Shown here: positions 25,738 to 37,471 of the stretch, piece by piece
Numbering within the stretch: the first letter of the stretch is position 1
Layout of the letters: each line of letters opens with the position of its first letter
NCBI GenBank assembly: GCA_946186115.1
Contig: CAMHLV010000008.1
Location: 1-64,000, forward strand
DNA from: an uncultured Prevotella sp.
GTDB taxonomy: Bacteria > Bacteroidota > Bacteroidia > Bacteroidales > Bacteroidaceae
Direction: 5' to 3'
DNA: 64,000 bases
Position numbers and translations under genes: made by a program
Notes under the pieces: model-generated
Told to the model about the DNA's origin: nothing
What the model saw: only the letters and a program-made list of their open reading frames with translations
Databases searched by the model: none

Positions 25738-26331
25738 TTACTGGCCCACTGCCACTTTGGCGTGACGTATTACCTTATCGTTCAGCATATAGCCTGCCTG
25801 CAGACAATCAATAACTTTGCCTTTCTTGTCATCACCCATTCCCGGAACCATGGCTACAGCTTCGTGAATGTCGGTATTAAAGTCGGCTTCCTCTGTTTCA
25901 ATCTTCTTAACGCCAAGTGATTCCAGAGCTTTGATAAACTTCTGGTATATAAGTTCCATTCCTTCACGGAGAACCTGAGGGTCGTCAGTTTTCTCGCCAT
26001 TCTCAATGGCACGTTCCATATCATCGATAACTGGCAGTATTGCAGACACAGCCTTCTCACCGCCATTCAGAATCAATTCAGCCTTCTCTTTCAGCGTACG
26101 CTTACGGTAGTTGTCGAATTCTGCAACCGAGCGAAGATACTTATCTTTCAGTTGCTCTATCTCATCCTTAGCAGCTTCCAGCGGGTCTTTCTCTTCTGCA
26201 GTTTCCTGTGTGTCATTATTCTCTGTTGTCTCTTCGTCAGAGGGAGTATCTGCGACATAATCGCTAACTGGTGTTTCTGCGCTATCTTGAGCCTGCTGCT
26301 CTTCCTGATTCTTTATTTCTTCTTCTTTCAT
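25738..26331 (-). CDS. grpE: Nucleotide exchange factor GrpE
   Basis: 197 residues. It releases ADP from DnaK. The N-terminal 60 residues are acidic and Gln/Glu-rich (disordered), then a coiled coil (about 65-110, ELKDKYLRSVAEFDNYRKRT), and the C-terminal beta-wing domain ends with the family signature (GYMLNDKVIRHAKVAVGQ). The size is usual for Bacteroidota. It lies between the ABC-F gene and dnaJ, with 51 and 55 bp gaps, in one minus-strand series. Confidence 0.96.
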   Translation of the reverse strand: MKEEEIKNQEEQQAQDSAETPVSDYVADTPSDEETTENNDTQETAEEKDPLEAAKDEIEQLKDKYLRSVAEFDNYRKRTLKEKAELILNGGEKAVSAILPVIDDMERAIENGEKTDDPQVLREGMELIYQKFIKALESLGVKKIETEEADFNTDIHEAVAMVPGMGDDKKGKVIDCLQAGYMLNDKVIRHAKVAVGQ

Positions 26332-26382
26332 AGCTGTATTAGTTTATCTTTTTCACCTATAAAAGCAAATATCGTGCCAAAG

Positions 26383-28002
<1,620 letters not shown>

Positions 28003-28029
28003 TTAATTCCTTAATTTAATTTTCGGGTG

Positions 28030-28061
28030 CAAAGGTACGATTAAGTGAGCAGAAAACCAAA
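28030..28061 (-). promoter_or_regulatory. Consensus promoter of the ABC-F/grpE/dnaJ series
   Basis: On the minus strand: TTTG (28058-28061), 20 nt, TACCTTTG (28030-28037), about 34 nt before the ABC-F start. It may drive the ABC-F, grpE, dnaJ and folC genes. Confidence 0.75.
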
Positions 28062-28099
28062 AGAATTTTGAGTTTTCTCGCTACAAGCTCCGCTCACTT
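28043..28099 (-). terminator. Hairpin ending the NRPS/HD unit
   Basis: AAGTGAGC (28043-28050) pairs with GCTCACTT (28092-28099); inside it AGAAAAC (28051-28057) pairs with GTTTTCT (28072-28078). It lies between the end of the HD-domain gene and the ABC-F promoter, and its loop includes that promoter's -33 box. No clear U-run follows, so its role as a terminator is tentative. Confidence 0.45.
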
Positions 28100-28153
28100 C
28101 TACCTTCTGTGGAAGAGAGGAAGCGTCTTTGTCGTTATCACTTATTCAGCCTA

Positions 28154-28690
28154 TTATTCAAACTGCGCAGCCCAGTCCAGAAACTTACGGACTCCATCGG
28201 AGCCAAACTTTTCAAGCGACTGAGCCGCCTCTGCCACAGTAAGTATACGATCTGGGCGCGACTTCGAATAGAACTTGTCGGCATAGCAGATAATCTGCTC
28301 CTCAAGTGACTCTGGTATGAAATCATCCAAAGGCAAGGGAAGATGCTGGCGCTCTATCTGTTCTCGAGTCAGGCCTGTTCCTGTATGACGTTCAGCAACA
28401 CGAGCATGGCGCGGACAACCCTCGTCACGAAGAATCTGACCACCAATAAGCCCATGCTTGATATATGGCTCCGTTCCATGACAACAAATCGAAGGAGCAT
28501 TACATCGCAAAATACCTATATCATGAAGCATGGCAGCCTCCTCCAAGAATTGCACATCAACAGGCAGTTCTGGATGTTTCTTTGCAATTTGCAAACAGCG
28601 GTCAGCCACTTGCCTGCTATGTTTCAACAAAAGGCTGTGCAAGTCGTCGTCATCAGTATAATATTTATTTATAATACTATAATAATCCAT
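28154..28690 (-). CDS. HD-domain phosphohydrolase
   Basis: 178 residues from the ATG at 28690 (MDYYSIINKYYTDDDDLHSL); an ATG at 28708 would overlap the NRPS-C stop by 8 bp. The HD-superfamily metal site is visible as His in LLKHSRQVADRCLQ, the HD pair in EAAMLHDIGIL, His in HGLIGGQ, and a late Asp in CYADKFYSK. Stand-alone HD proteins of this type hydrolyse phosphate esters of nucleotides or similar compounds; the substrate is unknown. It begins 10 bp after NRPS-C on the same strand, so it is probably the last gene of the NRPS transcription unit. Whether it acts in that pathway or is simply a read-through neighbour cannot be told. Confidence 0.82.
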   Translation of the reverse strand: MDYYSIINKYYTDDDDLHSLLLKHSRQVADRCLQIAKKHPELPVDVQFLEEAAMLHDIGILRCNAPSICCHGTEPYIKHGLIGGQILRDEGCPRHARVAERHTGTGLTREQIERQHLPLPLDDFIPESLEEQIICYADKFYSKSRPDRILTVAEAAQSLEKFGSDGVRKFLDWAAQFE

Positions 28691-28700
28691 CTTTTCTGTT

Positions 28701-31700
28701 TTATACATTAAAATAATCGAATCCCACGATGGTATCCACGAAGCGGTGTACATAGTCGGCAGCAGTGGTGGGCCACTGGAAGCCAAGACGATAAAGCACC
28801 TGCGTAGTATAATCGTTGGTCGATTCTATCCAGCGTGTCTTATGACCCGTACCCATATCGTAGGCCATGAGCGGACGGAGCAGGGTAATCAAGTCAGGAT
28901 TCTCCATCATCTTCTCCAATGCCTGTTGGAACTCTTCATTTTCCACGCGTTTCAGTGTGATACCAGCCTCGGCAAATCCTGTGAGAATATCTGACAAGAA
29001 CTGGCGGTGGGTGTTTGAAGGATGGAACACCATACACTCCTTTGGTGTCTGAGCAAGTTGCATGATGGCACTAGCAACTTCGTCGATAGGCGAAAACTCG
29101 AAACGCTGGTCAAGGGCTTCGTAGGGCACCATGCCACTCACGACGTATGCACGCAACGTGGCAAGGAAATTATTGGTATTGAAGTTGATTTGGAACTCAC
29201 CATCCTTCTGGCGGGCCGACAGGTTGCCGACACGCATAATCTTAGCATTCAGTCCATGATGGGCTATGGCATCAAGCACAAGCTCTTCGGCCTTGAACTT
29301 CGAATATACATATTTGTTGGCATCGATATTCTGACCGATGTATAACACCTGCTCCGTCAGTCTGACCTCCGGACCAGGAATGTTATCGATGCTGATACCA
29401 GCGATGCTGTTGGTAGAGATGTGAATCAGTCGCGAACCTGTGCGCAGACAGAAGGTAATGAGATGTCGCACAGACTCAATATTTACCATCTCAATGTCGT
29501 TGCCTGCAGAAAAGTGCTTCACATTGGCCACACAGTTGATGACTGTCAACTCCTGATTCAACCTGTCGAAAGCATTGGCCTCTGTGACTTCGGCAGCGAA
29601 GGCTGTGACACGCTCGTCGAAATGGCTGAAAACCTCCGTATGGCCAAAGTAATAGAAGTAGAGCGTCTTGATGCGGCTCAGCGCCTCGTCGTTACCCTTA
29701 GCACGGACAGGACAGAGGATACGTCCGCGATAGTTGGTCAACAACTCGTTGAGGATATGGATGCCAAGATAGCCCGTAGCTCCTGTCAGCAGTACATCAC
29801 CAATAGGCTGTCGTTTGCCGTTGCGGAAGGCATCGAGCGTGTTAGAGGCTAGTAGTGCGTTGAGTGGAGTGTAATGAGCCGCCTCTGGGGTATTTGCGAC
29901 AGATGTGACATCAGCCTTTCCTCCATCTTGTGCGGCAGCAGCCTTTTCACTATTCACTATTACCTCTTCACTTATATAAGCTGCCAGTGCCCTTGGTGTC
30001 TTCTGTGTAAAAATGTCGTTGAACACGATCTGCACCCCGTGCTTGCTGGCCTCTACGATGACTTTGATGGCATTGATGCTGGTACCCCCGATATCAAAGA
30101 AGTTATCAGTAGCCCCCACCTCTTCTATCTTGAGGATATCAGAAAAGATGCCGCAGAACAGTTCTTCCATCTCTCCCACAGGAGCTACATAGTCTGTGGT
30201 ACGCTGCAACTCAGGAGCAGGGAGTACCTTACGGTTAATCTTGCCGTTTGGTGTCATAGGCATCACATCCATGTGCATATAGACATCTGGCACCATATAG
30301 TCGGCCAATGATGAAGCGGCGAGGGTCTGGCGGACAGTTTCCTCGTCGATGGAAAATCCGTCGGCCACTGTATAGTAGAGCACCAAATGCTCATTACCCT
30401 GCACCTTGCGAACCTCGGCAGCTGCCTGACGGATACCTTCGATGTTAAGAGCCTTGTTCTCAATCTCACCAAGTTCGATACGGAAACCACGCAACTTCAC
30501 CTGGGTGTCGATACGGCCCAGATACTCTATCTGACCTTTTTCATTCCAACGGCAGAGATCGCCAGTGTGATACATGCGGACAGGTCGTCCCCAGCGATCC
30601 TGCTTAACAAACGGACAATCAACGAAAGACTTAGCCGTACGTTCTGGTAGTCGCCAGTAACCACGACCAACCTGTACGCCAGCAAAGCACAACTCACCAG
30701 CCACACCCTGTGGTACAAGGTTGCCTGATGTATCAACGATAAAGTTCCAGTTGTTGGCCACACTTTCGCCAATAGGAATATCCTCTACCCTACTACCTGG
30801 AGCAATAGAGTAATATGAGGTATCATCAGTACATTCCGTAGGACCATAAACATTGATAACCTCGATGTGGTCACTATAGATTCCACTCATCTTCTCGCCG
30901 CCACCAGTAGTAAAGCGGATAGGCAGGTCGTCGAAGGCATTGAGCAGCAGACAAGTCATCGCCGTAGAATAGCCGCCACCAGTAATCTGATGGTCAAACA
31001 GGAACTGACGAATCAACGCAAGATCTTTTCGTATCTCTGTCGGCATGATGTGGAACGAGCCACCAAGAGTGAGCACAGGATACATGTCCTCGATATGGGC
31101 ATCGAACGAGAACGAACGGTGTCCGCTAATACGGTCATCGGCCGTCAGCTTCTCCATGTCGATGACCACAGCAATAAAGTTGCGCAGACCTGCCTGATGG
31201 AGCATAGCGCCCTTTGGCTTTCCTGTAGAACCAGAGGTATAGATCAAATAAGCCAAGCCATCGGGACTAGACAAATCTATGGCATCAAAATCAGAACCAT
31301 TGACAGTACTAATCTCTGCCATGAAGTCATCTATAAAGAAGGTTTTGGCTGCGGCAGTCTTTAAATCACCTTCAGCCATTTTGGCCTCCAACACATAGTG
31401 CGAGGTTATCAACACCTTAGATTCGGAATTCTCCAACATGTAACTCAGTCGTTCGTTGGGATATTCAAAGTCCAACGGTGTATATGCAGCACCTGCCTTA
31501 TGGATTGCAAGAACTGATAGTGGAAATTCCTTGGTGCGGTCGAGCATGACGCAAACAAAGTCGTTGGGCTGTACTCCGAAGTCTATCAGCCGACGAGCCA
31601 AAGCATTCGAGTAGCTGTCCATCTCTCCGTAAGTCAGCTGACTGTCTTTATCCACCACTGCTGGAGCACCTGGTGTTCGCTTGGCCTGCTCAGTAAACAG

Positions 31701-34700
31701 GTTTGCAAAGGTCTTGCTCAGATCTACATCAAGATCCTTGCCGGTACCTATTTTAATAATTCGTTCTGCCTCCTCGTCGCTAACTATGCTGATGCTTGTC
31801 AGAGCGGCATCTGGCTCTGCTATCATCTTTTCAGTTGTCACCTTCACGGCATCTGCCAGACTCTGCATCAGATGTTCAGAATACTTGCCGTTGTCGTATT
31901 CCACACAGACGCTGGGCTGCCCCTGCACTTCGCTGATAAAGAAGGTAATGGGGAACTTGGGTACTTGGAGTTCCATATTATCTAACTCCAACGGCGTACC
32001 CTGACAAACGTATTGACTTATCATACCCAACTGATAGACAAACTGTATCTCAGCTGTAAGACCAAAGTCTGCTGCAATCTGTGCAAACGGATAGTTCTCG
32101 TGGAGCAATGTCTCATCAAAATTATTGCTGACCTCCCTAAGAAATTCTCTGACTGTTTGTTTTCCGATCGTAGCACTGAGTGCCAGTGTATTGACAAACA
32201 TGCCTACTGTATTACGGATACGCAAGTTAGAGCGACCATTTGAGACGGTGGTAATACACACCTGCTCGCTATTGGCAAAGCGTGACAACGAGTAGTAAAC
32301 TGCACCCAATATAAGATGAGCCGGGGTAATCTGACTACTTCGGCAGAAAGCATCGATAGTTTCTAAATCGATTGCTGAACGGACAACACTAACAGTGCCC
32401 TGAACAGGGGCTTTCAGATCGGGTTGCACCTCGGTTGCTGCCTCAACAACAGACAGCCGTTCTTTGAAGAAGTCCTTAGCGGACTGATATTCCTCGCCAC
32501 CCTCAGCAGCTTTCTCTGCCACCACATATTCGGCATAACTTAGGTCTTCGTCCTCAATAGGTTCGCCGTTCATGATGCTGCATAACTGACTTAAGAAGAT
32601 GTCGACAGAACCGCCGTCAAATATCAAGTGGTGCACATCCATCAGCAGATAGGTCTTCTTTTCTGTAGTCACAATTTCAAAACGATAGAGCGGACCAGTG
32701 CTGAGGTCGAAGGGCCTCAAGTAATCATGTTTGTAGGCTGTCAGCTCTTCCTCGCTTATCTGCCTGACTGGAATCTCGACGACCTGTTCCACATCCTTAA
32801 TCTGAACAATGTCAGAGCCATCATTACCAAAGTGAACCATCAACTGCGGATGGAGTTTTACTAAACTCTTGATAGCATCAGCTAGCGTGGTAGTATCTGT
32901 GTCCTGACGGAACGCAATAATATAAGGAATGTTGTATAGAGTGGTGGTAGGATTCTTCAAGCAGTCGAAATACACACCCGTCTGAGCGTAACTCAGTGGA
33001 ACAGAAGCGAGAGATGAGTGCTGAGAGGTAAGAGTTGTGTCTTGTGGGCGTTCTGATGAGTCAGCCGTTCTCTCGCCTTTACTTAGCAACTTGCTCCATA
33101 TCTCGTTTTCAATGCCTTGTAATGTCCCGTTCTTCACCAGCGATTTAGCATCAAGAGTGATGCCATATCGCTTGTTAACCTGAACAGCCAGTTTGATGGC
33201 TGAGATAGATGTCAGACCGGCGAAACCAAGGACAGTAGTGATGCCAAAATCAGAATGGTTTACGATACCGGCAATAATCTCATGCAACTCCTGTTCCAGA
33301 ACGTTTAGTGGGGCGGCAGCAAACTCTTCACTATTCACTCTTAACTTTTCACTTAAATCGGGCTTTGGCAATGCACGCCTATTCACCTTCTGGTTCTGGT
33401 TCAGGGGGATAGCGTCTATATGCATGGTTACGGCAGGCACCATATATGGCGGCTTCTGATCAAGGATGAAATTGTTGAGTGCTTCAATATCTACCTGCTG
33501 GTCGCTGACGATATAGGCTGCGATGAACTTGCCGTTGCCACCCTCGTCGTCGAAGGCCTGCACGGTGGCATCCTTGATGCCTGGGAATTCACGGATGACT
33601 GCTTCCACCTCTTTTAGTTCGATTCGGAAACCGCGAATTTTCACCTGTCCGTCTCGACGGCCTACAAACTGGATGTCACCAGAGGGTAGGTAACGCACAA
33701 TGTCGCCCGTACGATAGGCACGGATATATTTCTCCTCATTGGTGAAGGGATTCTGAATAAATACTTCTGCGTTTTTATCAGGTCGGTTCAGATAGCCGAG
33801 GGCTACTTGCGGACCAGCTGCCCATAGTTCGCCCAAAGCGCCCACGGGCAGACGGTGACCCTGAGCATCGACAACATAGAGACGCACATTGTCCAACGGT
33901 TTGCCGATGGGGACGTCGGTATCTTTCTTTGTAACAGGATAGACTGTGATAATGATGGTTGCCTCGGTAGGGCCATAGCCGTTGTGCAACTGATAGCCAA
34001 CAGGTGGGGCGATACTTGCCAACTTCTCGCCTGCCACAGAGAGATGGAGCAAAGAGTGGTTTTCAATATTCGTTGCAAACTGATAACCCACCTGTGTTGT
34101 CATGAAGGTATGAGTGATGTGTTCGCGTTCAAAGTATTCGTTGAGTGATACGAGGTCCAGGCGAAGCTCCTCGGGGATGATATGTACGGTGGCTCCACCC
34201 GTTAGTGGCGGATAGATGCCCTCCTGATGTACATCGAAGCCGTAGCTGGCATATTCAGCCACGTTGTGCTCTGGTTTGAGGGCGTAGTATTTCCAGTACC
34301 AATTGCAATAACATACCAGATTGGAGTGCGTCAGCTGGCAGCCTTTGGGGACACCGGTCGAGCCGCTGGTGTATAGTAGGATGAAGCGGTTCGATGGTGA
34401 TAGCTGTGTATTGATAGTTGAAAGTTGAGCACTTGCTTCTGCTGAGAGAGCAGGAAGCTTTAAGAACTCTTTTGTAAGTAGCACTTCGCCATCATATTCG
34501 TCCACAAGGTCGCGCAGTCCCTCGTCGGCAATCAGCAAGCGTGCTGCAGCATCCTTCACCATGAAGTTCAGACGCTCCTTGGGATAACTAGGATCAAGTG
34601 GTTGATAAGCACAACCTGCCTTCAGGATACCCAGAGAAGCAATAGCCATCCACTCACAGCGCGGTATGATGATGGAAACAGCATCCCCAATGCCCAGTCC

Positions 34701-36131
34701 TTTTGATGCAATATAGCCTGCTATACGGTCACTCAGTTCGTCAACCTGTCGGTAGGTGTAACGGTGGTCTTTGAAAACGACGGCTTCGGCATCTGGAGTG
34801 GCCTTGGCCTGTCGGCGGAACAGGCTGATGACAGTCTGTGTATCATCGTATGGTCTGTCTGTATCATTAAAACTGTCAAGCAGCTGCATTTGTGATGTTG
34901 TGGTAAGCTGCACGTCACTCAGTTTCTCCTGACTGAGGAAACCTTCAACTACCGCTTCGTAGCTCTCCATGAACTGGTTCATGAGTGCCTCACTATATTC
35001 ATTGCCATTATATTCTGCCTCCACGACGAAGCGGTCTTCCTTAATGACAACTTTCAGATAAAGAGATACTTCGCGGCTATTGTTGCAGAGAAGAACAAAC
35101 TTCATCGGCTTGCCACAGAACGGCTTGTTGTCTAGCACATTGCCGTGCCAAACAAACAAGCTTGCGGGTTGCAATCCCAAGTCGCTGATGACGTCGCTAT
35201 ATGAGTATGACGCATGCTGGCGACAACCCTTCATCTGCTCCTCTCCGGCTTTAATGAAGTCAATGACCGTGGTATCATTGTCGAACTTGGCATACACAGG
35301 CACCGTCTTGACCAACATACCTACCGTGCGACTAGTGCGCTTGTCAGCACGTCCGTTATGGACCGTATTAAACAACACCTGCTGCTCATTATTGTATTTT
35401 GCCAGCAGATAGCTATAGGCTGCTGTGAATAGTGAACTGCGATAAATGCCATTATTCTTGCAGAAAGTATCTACACGGGCATCATCAATAGTCATCGTCC
35501 GTGACAGAATAGAATCCACGAACTGCTTGTCATCGCGGTCGGGCAACAATGGAGAATAGCAGTCGCCACAATCAAAGTTCTCAGCATACCATTTCTTATC
35601 CTCCTCAAAGACGGGCGTCTGGCGCTGTTGTTCTTCTGCTACAGCCAGTTCTTCTAATGTCACATTTTCCGGTTCCAACGCCTCACCAAGATATGCTTTC
35701 TCGATATCGGCCAACATGAGCCCCTGTGAGCCTCCGTCAAAAAGCGTATGGTGGACATCCTGAAAATAATAAAAATGCTCGTTGTCACGTAGCAAGCGGA
35801 TACGGAACAGACGGTCGCCCACAATATTGAAAGGCTGAACCAACTCTTTTTTAATCGGCTCGATATCGTCGATATGCTCTACTTTCAACGAGAATGTCTC
35901 CGTGTCGTCAATGGTCTGCACAGGGTCACCCTCCTCAGTCTGTTCAATACGCGTAAATAGCGTGGGGTGAGCAGCTACAGCGGTCTCAATAGCCTTACGG
36001 AGTCGCTCTTCGTCAAGGCAGCCATCGAGAATGTAGAAACAAGGAACATTATAACAAGGCTCTCCAGGGTGGTTAACACATTCCACATACAGGCCATATT
36101 GTGTTTTAGTTAAAGGTGCAGACGTTTTCAT
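28701..36131 (-). CDS. NRPS-C: dimodular synthetase C-A-T-C-A-T-R
   Basis: 2,476 residues. Condensation domain 1 at about 5-400 (HHTLFDG at 127-133); adenylation 1 at about 430-920 (LLYTSGSTGVPKGC); carrier 1 with GLTSIS (Ser 975); condensation 2 at about 1040-1450 (HHLIFDG at 1167-1173); adenylation 2 at about 1470-1970 (LIYTSGSTGKPKG); carrier 2 with GGTSIN (Ser 2018); C-terminal thioester reductase with NAD(P)H loop GATGYLG at 2117-2123. It should join two residues and release the chain by reduction to an aldehyde or alcohol. A leading C domain means it either takes an acyl or peptide donor from another carrier or N-acylates its first residue. Adenylation 2 has Glu, Asp and Asp in pocket positions, hinting at a basic substrate. 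All catalytic motifs are intact. It lies 11 bp after the MATE gene. Confidence 0.93.
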   Translation of the reverse strand: MKTSAPLTKTQYGLYVECVNHPGEPCYNVPCFYILDGCLDEERLRKAIETAVAAHPTLFTRIEQTEEGDPVQTIDDTETFSLKVEHIDDIEPIKKELVQPFNIVGDRLFRIRLLRDNEHFYYFQDVHHTLFDGGSQGLMLADIEKAYLGEALEPENVTLEELAVAEEQQRQTPVFEEDKKWYAENFDCGDCYSPLLPDRDDKQFVDSILSRTMTIDDARVDTFCKNNGIYRSSLFTAAYSYLLAKYNNEQQVLFNTVHNGRADKRTSRTVGMLVKTVPVYAKFDNDTTVIDFIKAGEEQMKGCRQHASYSYSDVISDLGLQPASLFVWHGNVLDNKPFCGKPMKFVLLCNNSREVSLYLKVVIKEDRFVVEAEYNGNEYSEALMNQFMESYEAVVEGFLSQEKLSDVQLTTTSQMQLLDSFNDTDRPYDDTQTVISLFRRQAKATPDAEAVVFKDHRYTYRQVDELSDRIAGYIASKGLGIGDAVSIIIPRCEWMAIASLGILKAGCAYQPLDPSYPKERLNFMVKDAAARLLIADEGLRDLVDEYDGEVLLTKEFLKLPALSAEASAQLSTINTQLSPSNRFILLYTSGSTGVPKGCQLTHSNLVCYCNWYWKYYALKPEHNVAEYASYGFDVHQEGIYPPLTGGATVHIIPEELRLDLVSLNEYFEREHITHTFMTTQVGYQFATNIENHSLLHLSVAGEKLASIAPPVGYQLHNGYGPTEATIIITVYPVTKKDTDVPIGKPLDNVRLYVVDAQGHRLPVGALGELWAAGPQVALGYLNRPDKNAEVFIQNPFTNEEKYIRAYRTGDIVRYLPSGDIQFVGRRDGQVKIRGFRIELKEVEAVIREFPGIKDATVQAFDDEGGNGKFIAAYIVSDQQVDIEALNNFILDQKPPYMVPAVTMHIDAIPLNQNQKVNRRALPKPDLSEKLRVNSEEFAAAPLNVLEQELHEIIAGIVNHSDFGITTVLGFAGLTSISAIKLAVQVNKRYGITLDAKSLVKNGTLQGIENEIWSKLLSKGERTADSSERPQDTTLTSQHSSLASVPLSYAQTGVYFDCLKNPTTTLYNIPYIIAFRQDTDTTTLADAIKSLVKLHPQLMVHFGNDGSDIVQIKDVEQVVEIPVRQISEEELTAYKHDYLRPFDLSTGPLYRFEIVTTEKKTYLLMDVHHLIFDGGSVDIFLSQLCSIMNGEPIEDEDLSYAEYVVAEKAAEGGEEYQSAKDFFKERLSVVEAATEVQPDLKAPVQGTVSVVRSAIDLETIDAFCRSSQITPAHLILGAVYYSLSRFANSEQVCITTVSNGRSNLRIRNTVGMFVNTLALSATIGKQTVREFLREVSNNFDETLLHENYPFAQIAADFGLTAEIQFVYQLGMISQYVCQGTPLELDNMELQVPKFPITFFISEVQGQPSVCVEYDNGKYSEHLMQSLADAVKVTTEKMIAEPDAALTSISIVSDEEAERIIKIGTGKDLDVDLSKTFANLFTEQAKRTPGAPAVVDKDSQLTYGEMDSYSNALARRLIDFGVQPNDFVCVMLDRTKEFPLSVLAIHKAGAAYTPLDFEYPNERLSYMLENSESKVLITSHYVLEAKMAEGDLKTAAAKTFFIDDFMAEISTVNGSDFDAIDLSSPDGLAYLIYTSGSTGKPKGAMLHQAGLRNFIAVVIDMEKLTADDRISGHRSFSFDAHIEDMYPVLTLGGSFHIMPTEIRKDLALIRQFLFDHQITGGGYSTAMTCLLLNAFDDLPIRFTTGGGEKMSGIYSDHIEVINVYGPTECTDDTSYYSIAPGSRVEDIPIGESVANNWNFIVDTSGNLVPQGVAGELCFAGVQVGRGYWRLPERTAKSFVDCPFVKQDRWGRPVRMYHTGDLCRWNEKGQIEYLGRIDTQVKLRGFRIELGEIENKALNIEGIRQAAAEVRKVQGNEHLVLYYTVADGFSIDEETVRQTLAASSLADYMVPDVYMHMDVMPMTPNGKINRKVLPAPELQRTTDYVAPVGEMEELFCGIFSDILKIEEVGATDNFFDIGGTSINAIKVIVEASKHGVQIVFNDIFTQKTPRALAAYISEEVIVNSEKAAAAQDGGKADVTSVANTPEAAHYTPLNALLASNTLDAFRNGKRQPIGDVLLTGATGYLGIHILNELLTNYRGRILCPVRAKGNDEALSRIKTLYFYYFGHTEVFSHFDERVTAFAAEVTEANAFDRLNQELTVINCVANVKHFSAGNDIEMVNIESVRHLITFCLRTGSRLIHISTNSIAGISIDNIPGPEVRLTEQVLYIGQNIDANKYVYSKFKAEELVLDAIAHHGLNAKIMRVGNLSARQKDGEFQINFNTNNFLATLRAYVVSGMVPYEALDQRFEFSPIDEVASAIMQLAQTPKECMVFHPSNTHRQFLSDILTGFAEAGITLKRVENEEFQQALEKMMENPDLITLLRPLMAYDMGTGHKTRWIESTNDYTTQVLYRLGFQWPTTAADYVHRFVDTIVGFDYFNV

Positions 36132-36142
36132 TATTTTTTATA

Positions 36143-37471
36143 TTAATCCTTAACTCTTAATTCGAATTTAACGTGCGTCAACTTGTGCAGGAGATAGATG
36201 GCGAACATCTCAATGATATAAGCTATCAAGTAACTATACCACAAGAGACTTGTATCCATCTTAGAAATTATCCAAAGCACAGGAATTACAGTCAACGAGA
36301 GTGCGAAGGAAATAAAAAGAGCGATACGATCATAGGCATAGAGTTTATAGACTATCATAATAGTATATATGTAGCAGAAGGGGATGAGACTGATAGCGAA
36401 AATGCGCAGGGCTTGGCAACTCTCGGCAATCAAGTCTTCTTCATCTGCACCAAAGAGCATCACAGTAAACTCCGGCCAAACCCAGACACAGAAGCATGTG
36501 ATAATCATCGCCACGGTAATAAAGTTGAACGACTTACGTAGTACCAATGTAAATGCCTCATTGTCGCCCTTACCCACCTGGATAGAGCCCAACGACTGGA
36601 TGGTACGGCATACACCTCCAAGAAAAAGATTGTAGATAAGTAGCAGGTTCATGCAGAGAGAAAAAGCAAAAATTCCTGCGCGTCCCAATGAAGACAATAT
36701 TATGCGGTTGGACGAGAACATGAGAGCCGTAAGACAAATGGAGGCAATTGCCAGTGGTGCACCTTGCGATACTATAGCGCCGAGGACAGGTTTCTGGCGC
36801 CCCAAAGAGAGTTGCAAATGATTATCTTTTGAGAGGAAATGGATAGCCATCAAAGCTATGCCGACAACATGACCTATGACAGCAGCCCATGAACTACCCT
36901 CAATACCCCAACCAAAACACTTAATAAACACGACGTCGAGAATGAGGTGGACAGCATTATCTACCAGAATGGATACAGACACCAGACGGGGACTGCCGTC
37001 AACACTCACCATCGTATCTACGGCCCACATCAACAGGTATGCAGGAGCACCGAACATCATCACCTGCAGGTAGGCTCGGGTAGGTGCAAAGAGTTGGTCG
37101 TTGTTGCATAACAGTCTTGTGGAGGCGTCGGGGAAGAAGATTCCGCAGGCGGTGATGATCAGACCTACCACCACACAAGCTATCATCGATATGGTGAAGA
37201 TGTAGGAGGCACGCCGAGTGTCCTTCTTGCCCAGTTCCATACCCACCAGCATGCCGGCTCCTGTCGCCAGCAGCATGTTGATGGTGAACATGAACTGCAG
37301 GAAGGGGAACGACAAGTTGATAGCACTGACCGAGTCTTCATCTATCAAGTTACCCACTATCATGGCATCAACTACATTACCCAGACAGGCAGACAGTCCA
37401 ATGAGGATTGATGCCCACAGGAAACGCCAGAATTCCTTGTTGAACGTTTTTCTTTCTACAGTATTCATCAA
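36143..37471 (-). CDS. MATE family efflux transporter
   Basis: 442 residues with about twelve hydrophobic segments. It opens with FWRFLWASILIGLSACLGNV and MIVGNLIDEDSVSAINLSFP, typical of multidrug and toxic compound extrusion (MATE) antiporters; a second repeat begins near 230 (LGAIVSQGAPLAIASICLTA). These exporters use Na+ or H+ gradients across the inner membrane. Its start overlaps the NRPS-B stop by 4 bp (ATGA), and NRPS-C follows after 11 bp, so it is translated with the synthetases and most likely exports their product. No other exporter is found in the unit. Confidence 0.92.
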   Translation of the reverse strand: MMNTVERKTFNKEFWRFLWASILIGLSACLGNVVDAMIVGNLIDEDSVSAINLSFPFLQFMFTINMLLATGAGMLVGMELGKKDTRRASYIFTISMIACVVVGLIITACGIFFPDASTRLLCNNDQLFAPTRAYLQVMMFGAPAYLLMWAVDTMVSVDGSPRLVSVSILVDNAVHLILDVVFIKCFGWGIEGSSWAAVIGHVVGIALMAIHFLSKDNHLQLSLGRQKPVLGAIVSQGAPLAIASICLTALMFSSNRIILSSLGRAGIFAFSLCMNLLLIYNLFLGGVCRTIQSLGSIQVGKGDNEAFTLVLRKSFNFITVAMIITCFCVWVWPEFTVMLFGADEEDLIAESCQALRIFAISLIPFCYIYTIMIVYKLYAYDRIALFISFALSLTVIPVLWIISKMDTSLLWYSYLIAYIIEMFAIYLLHKLTHVKFELRVKD

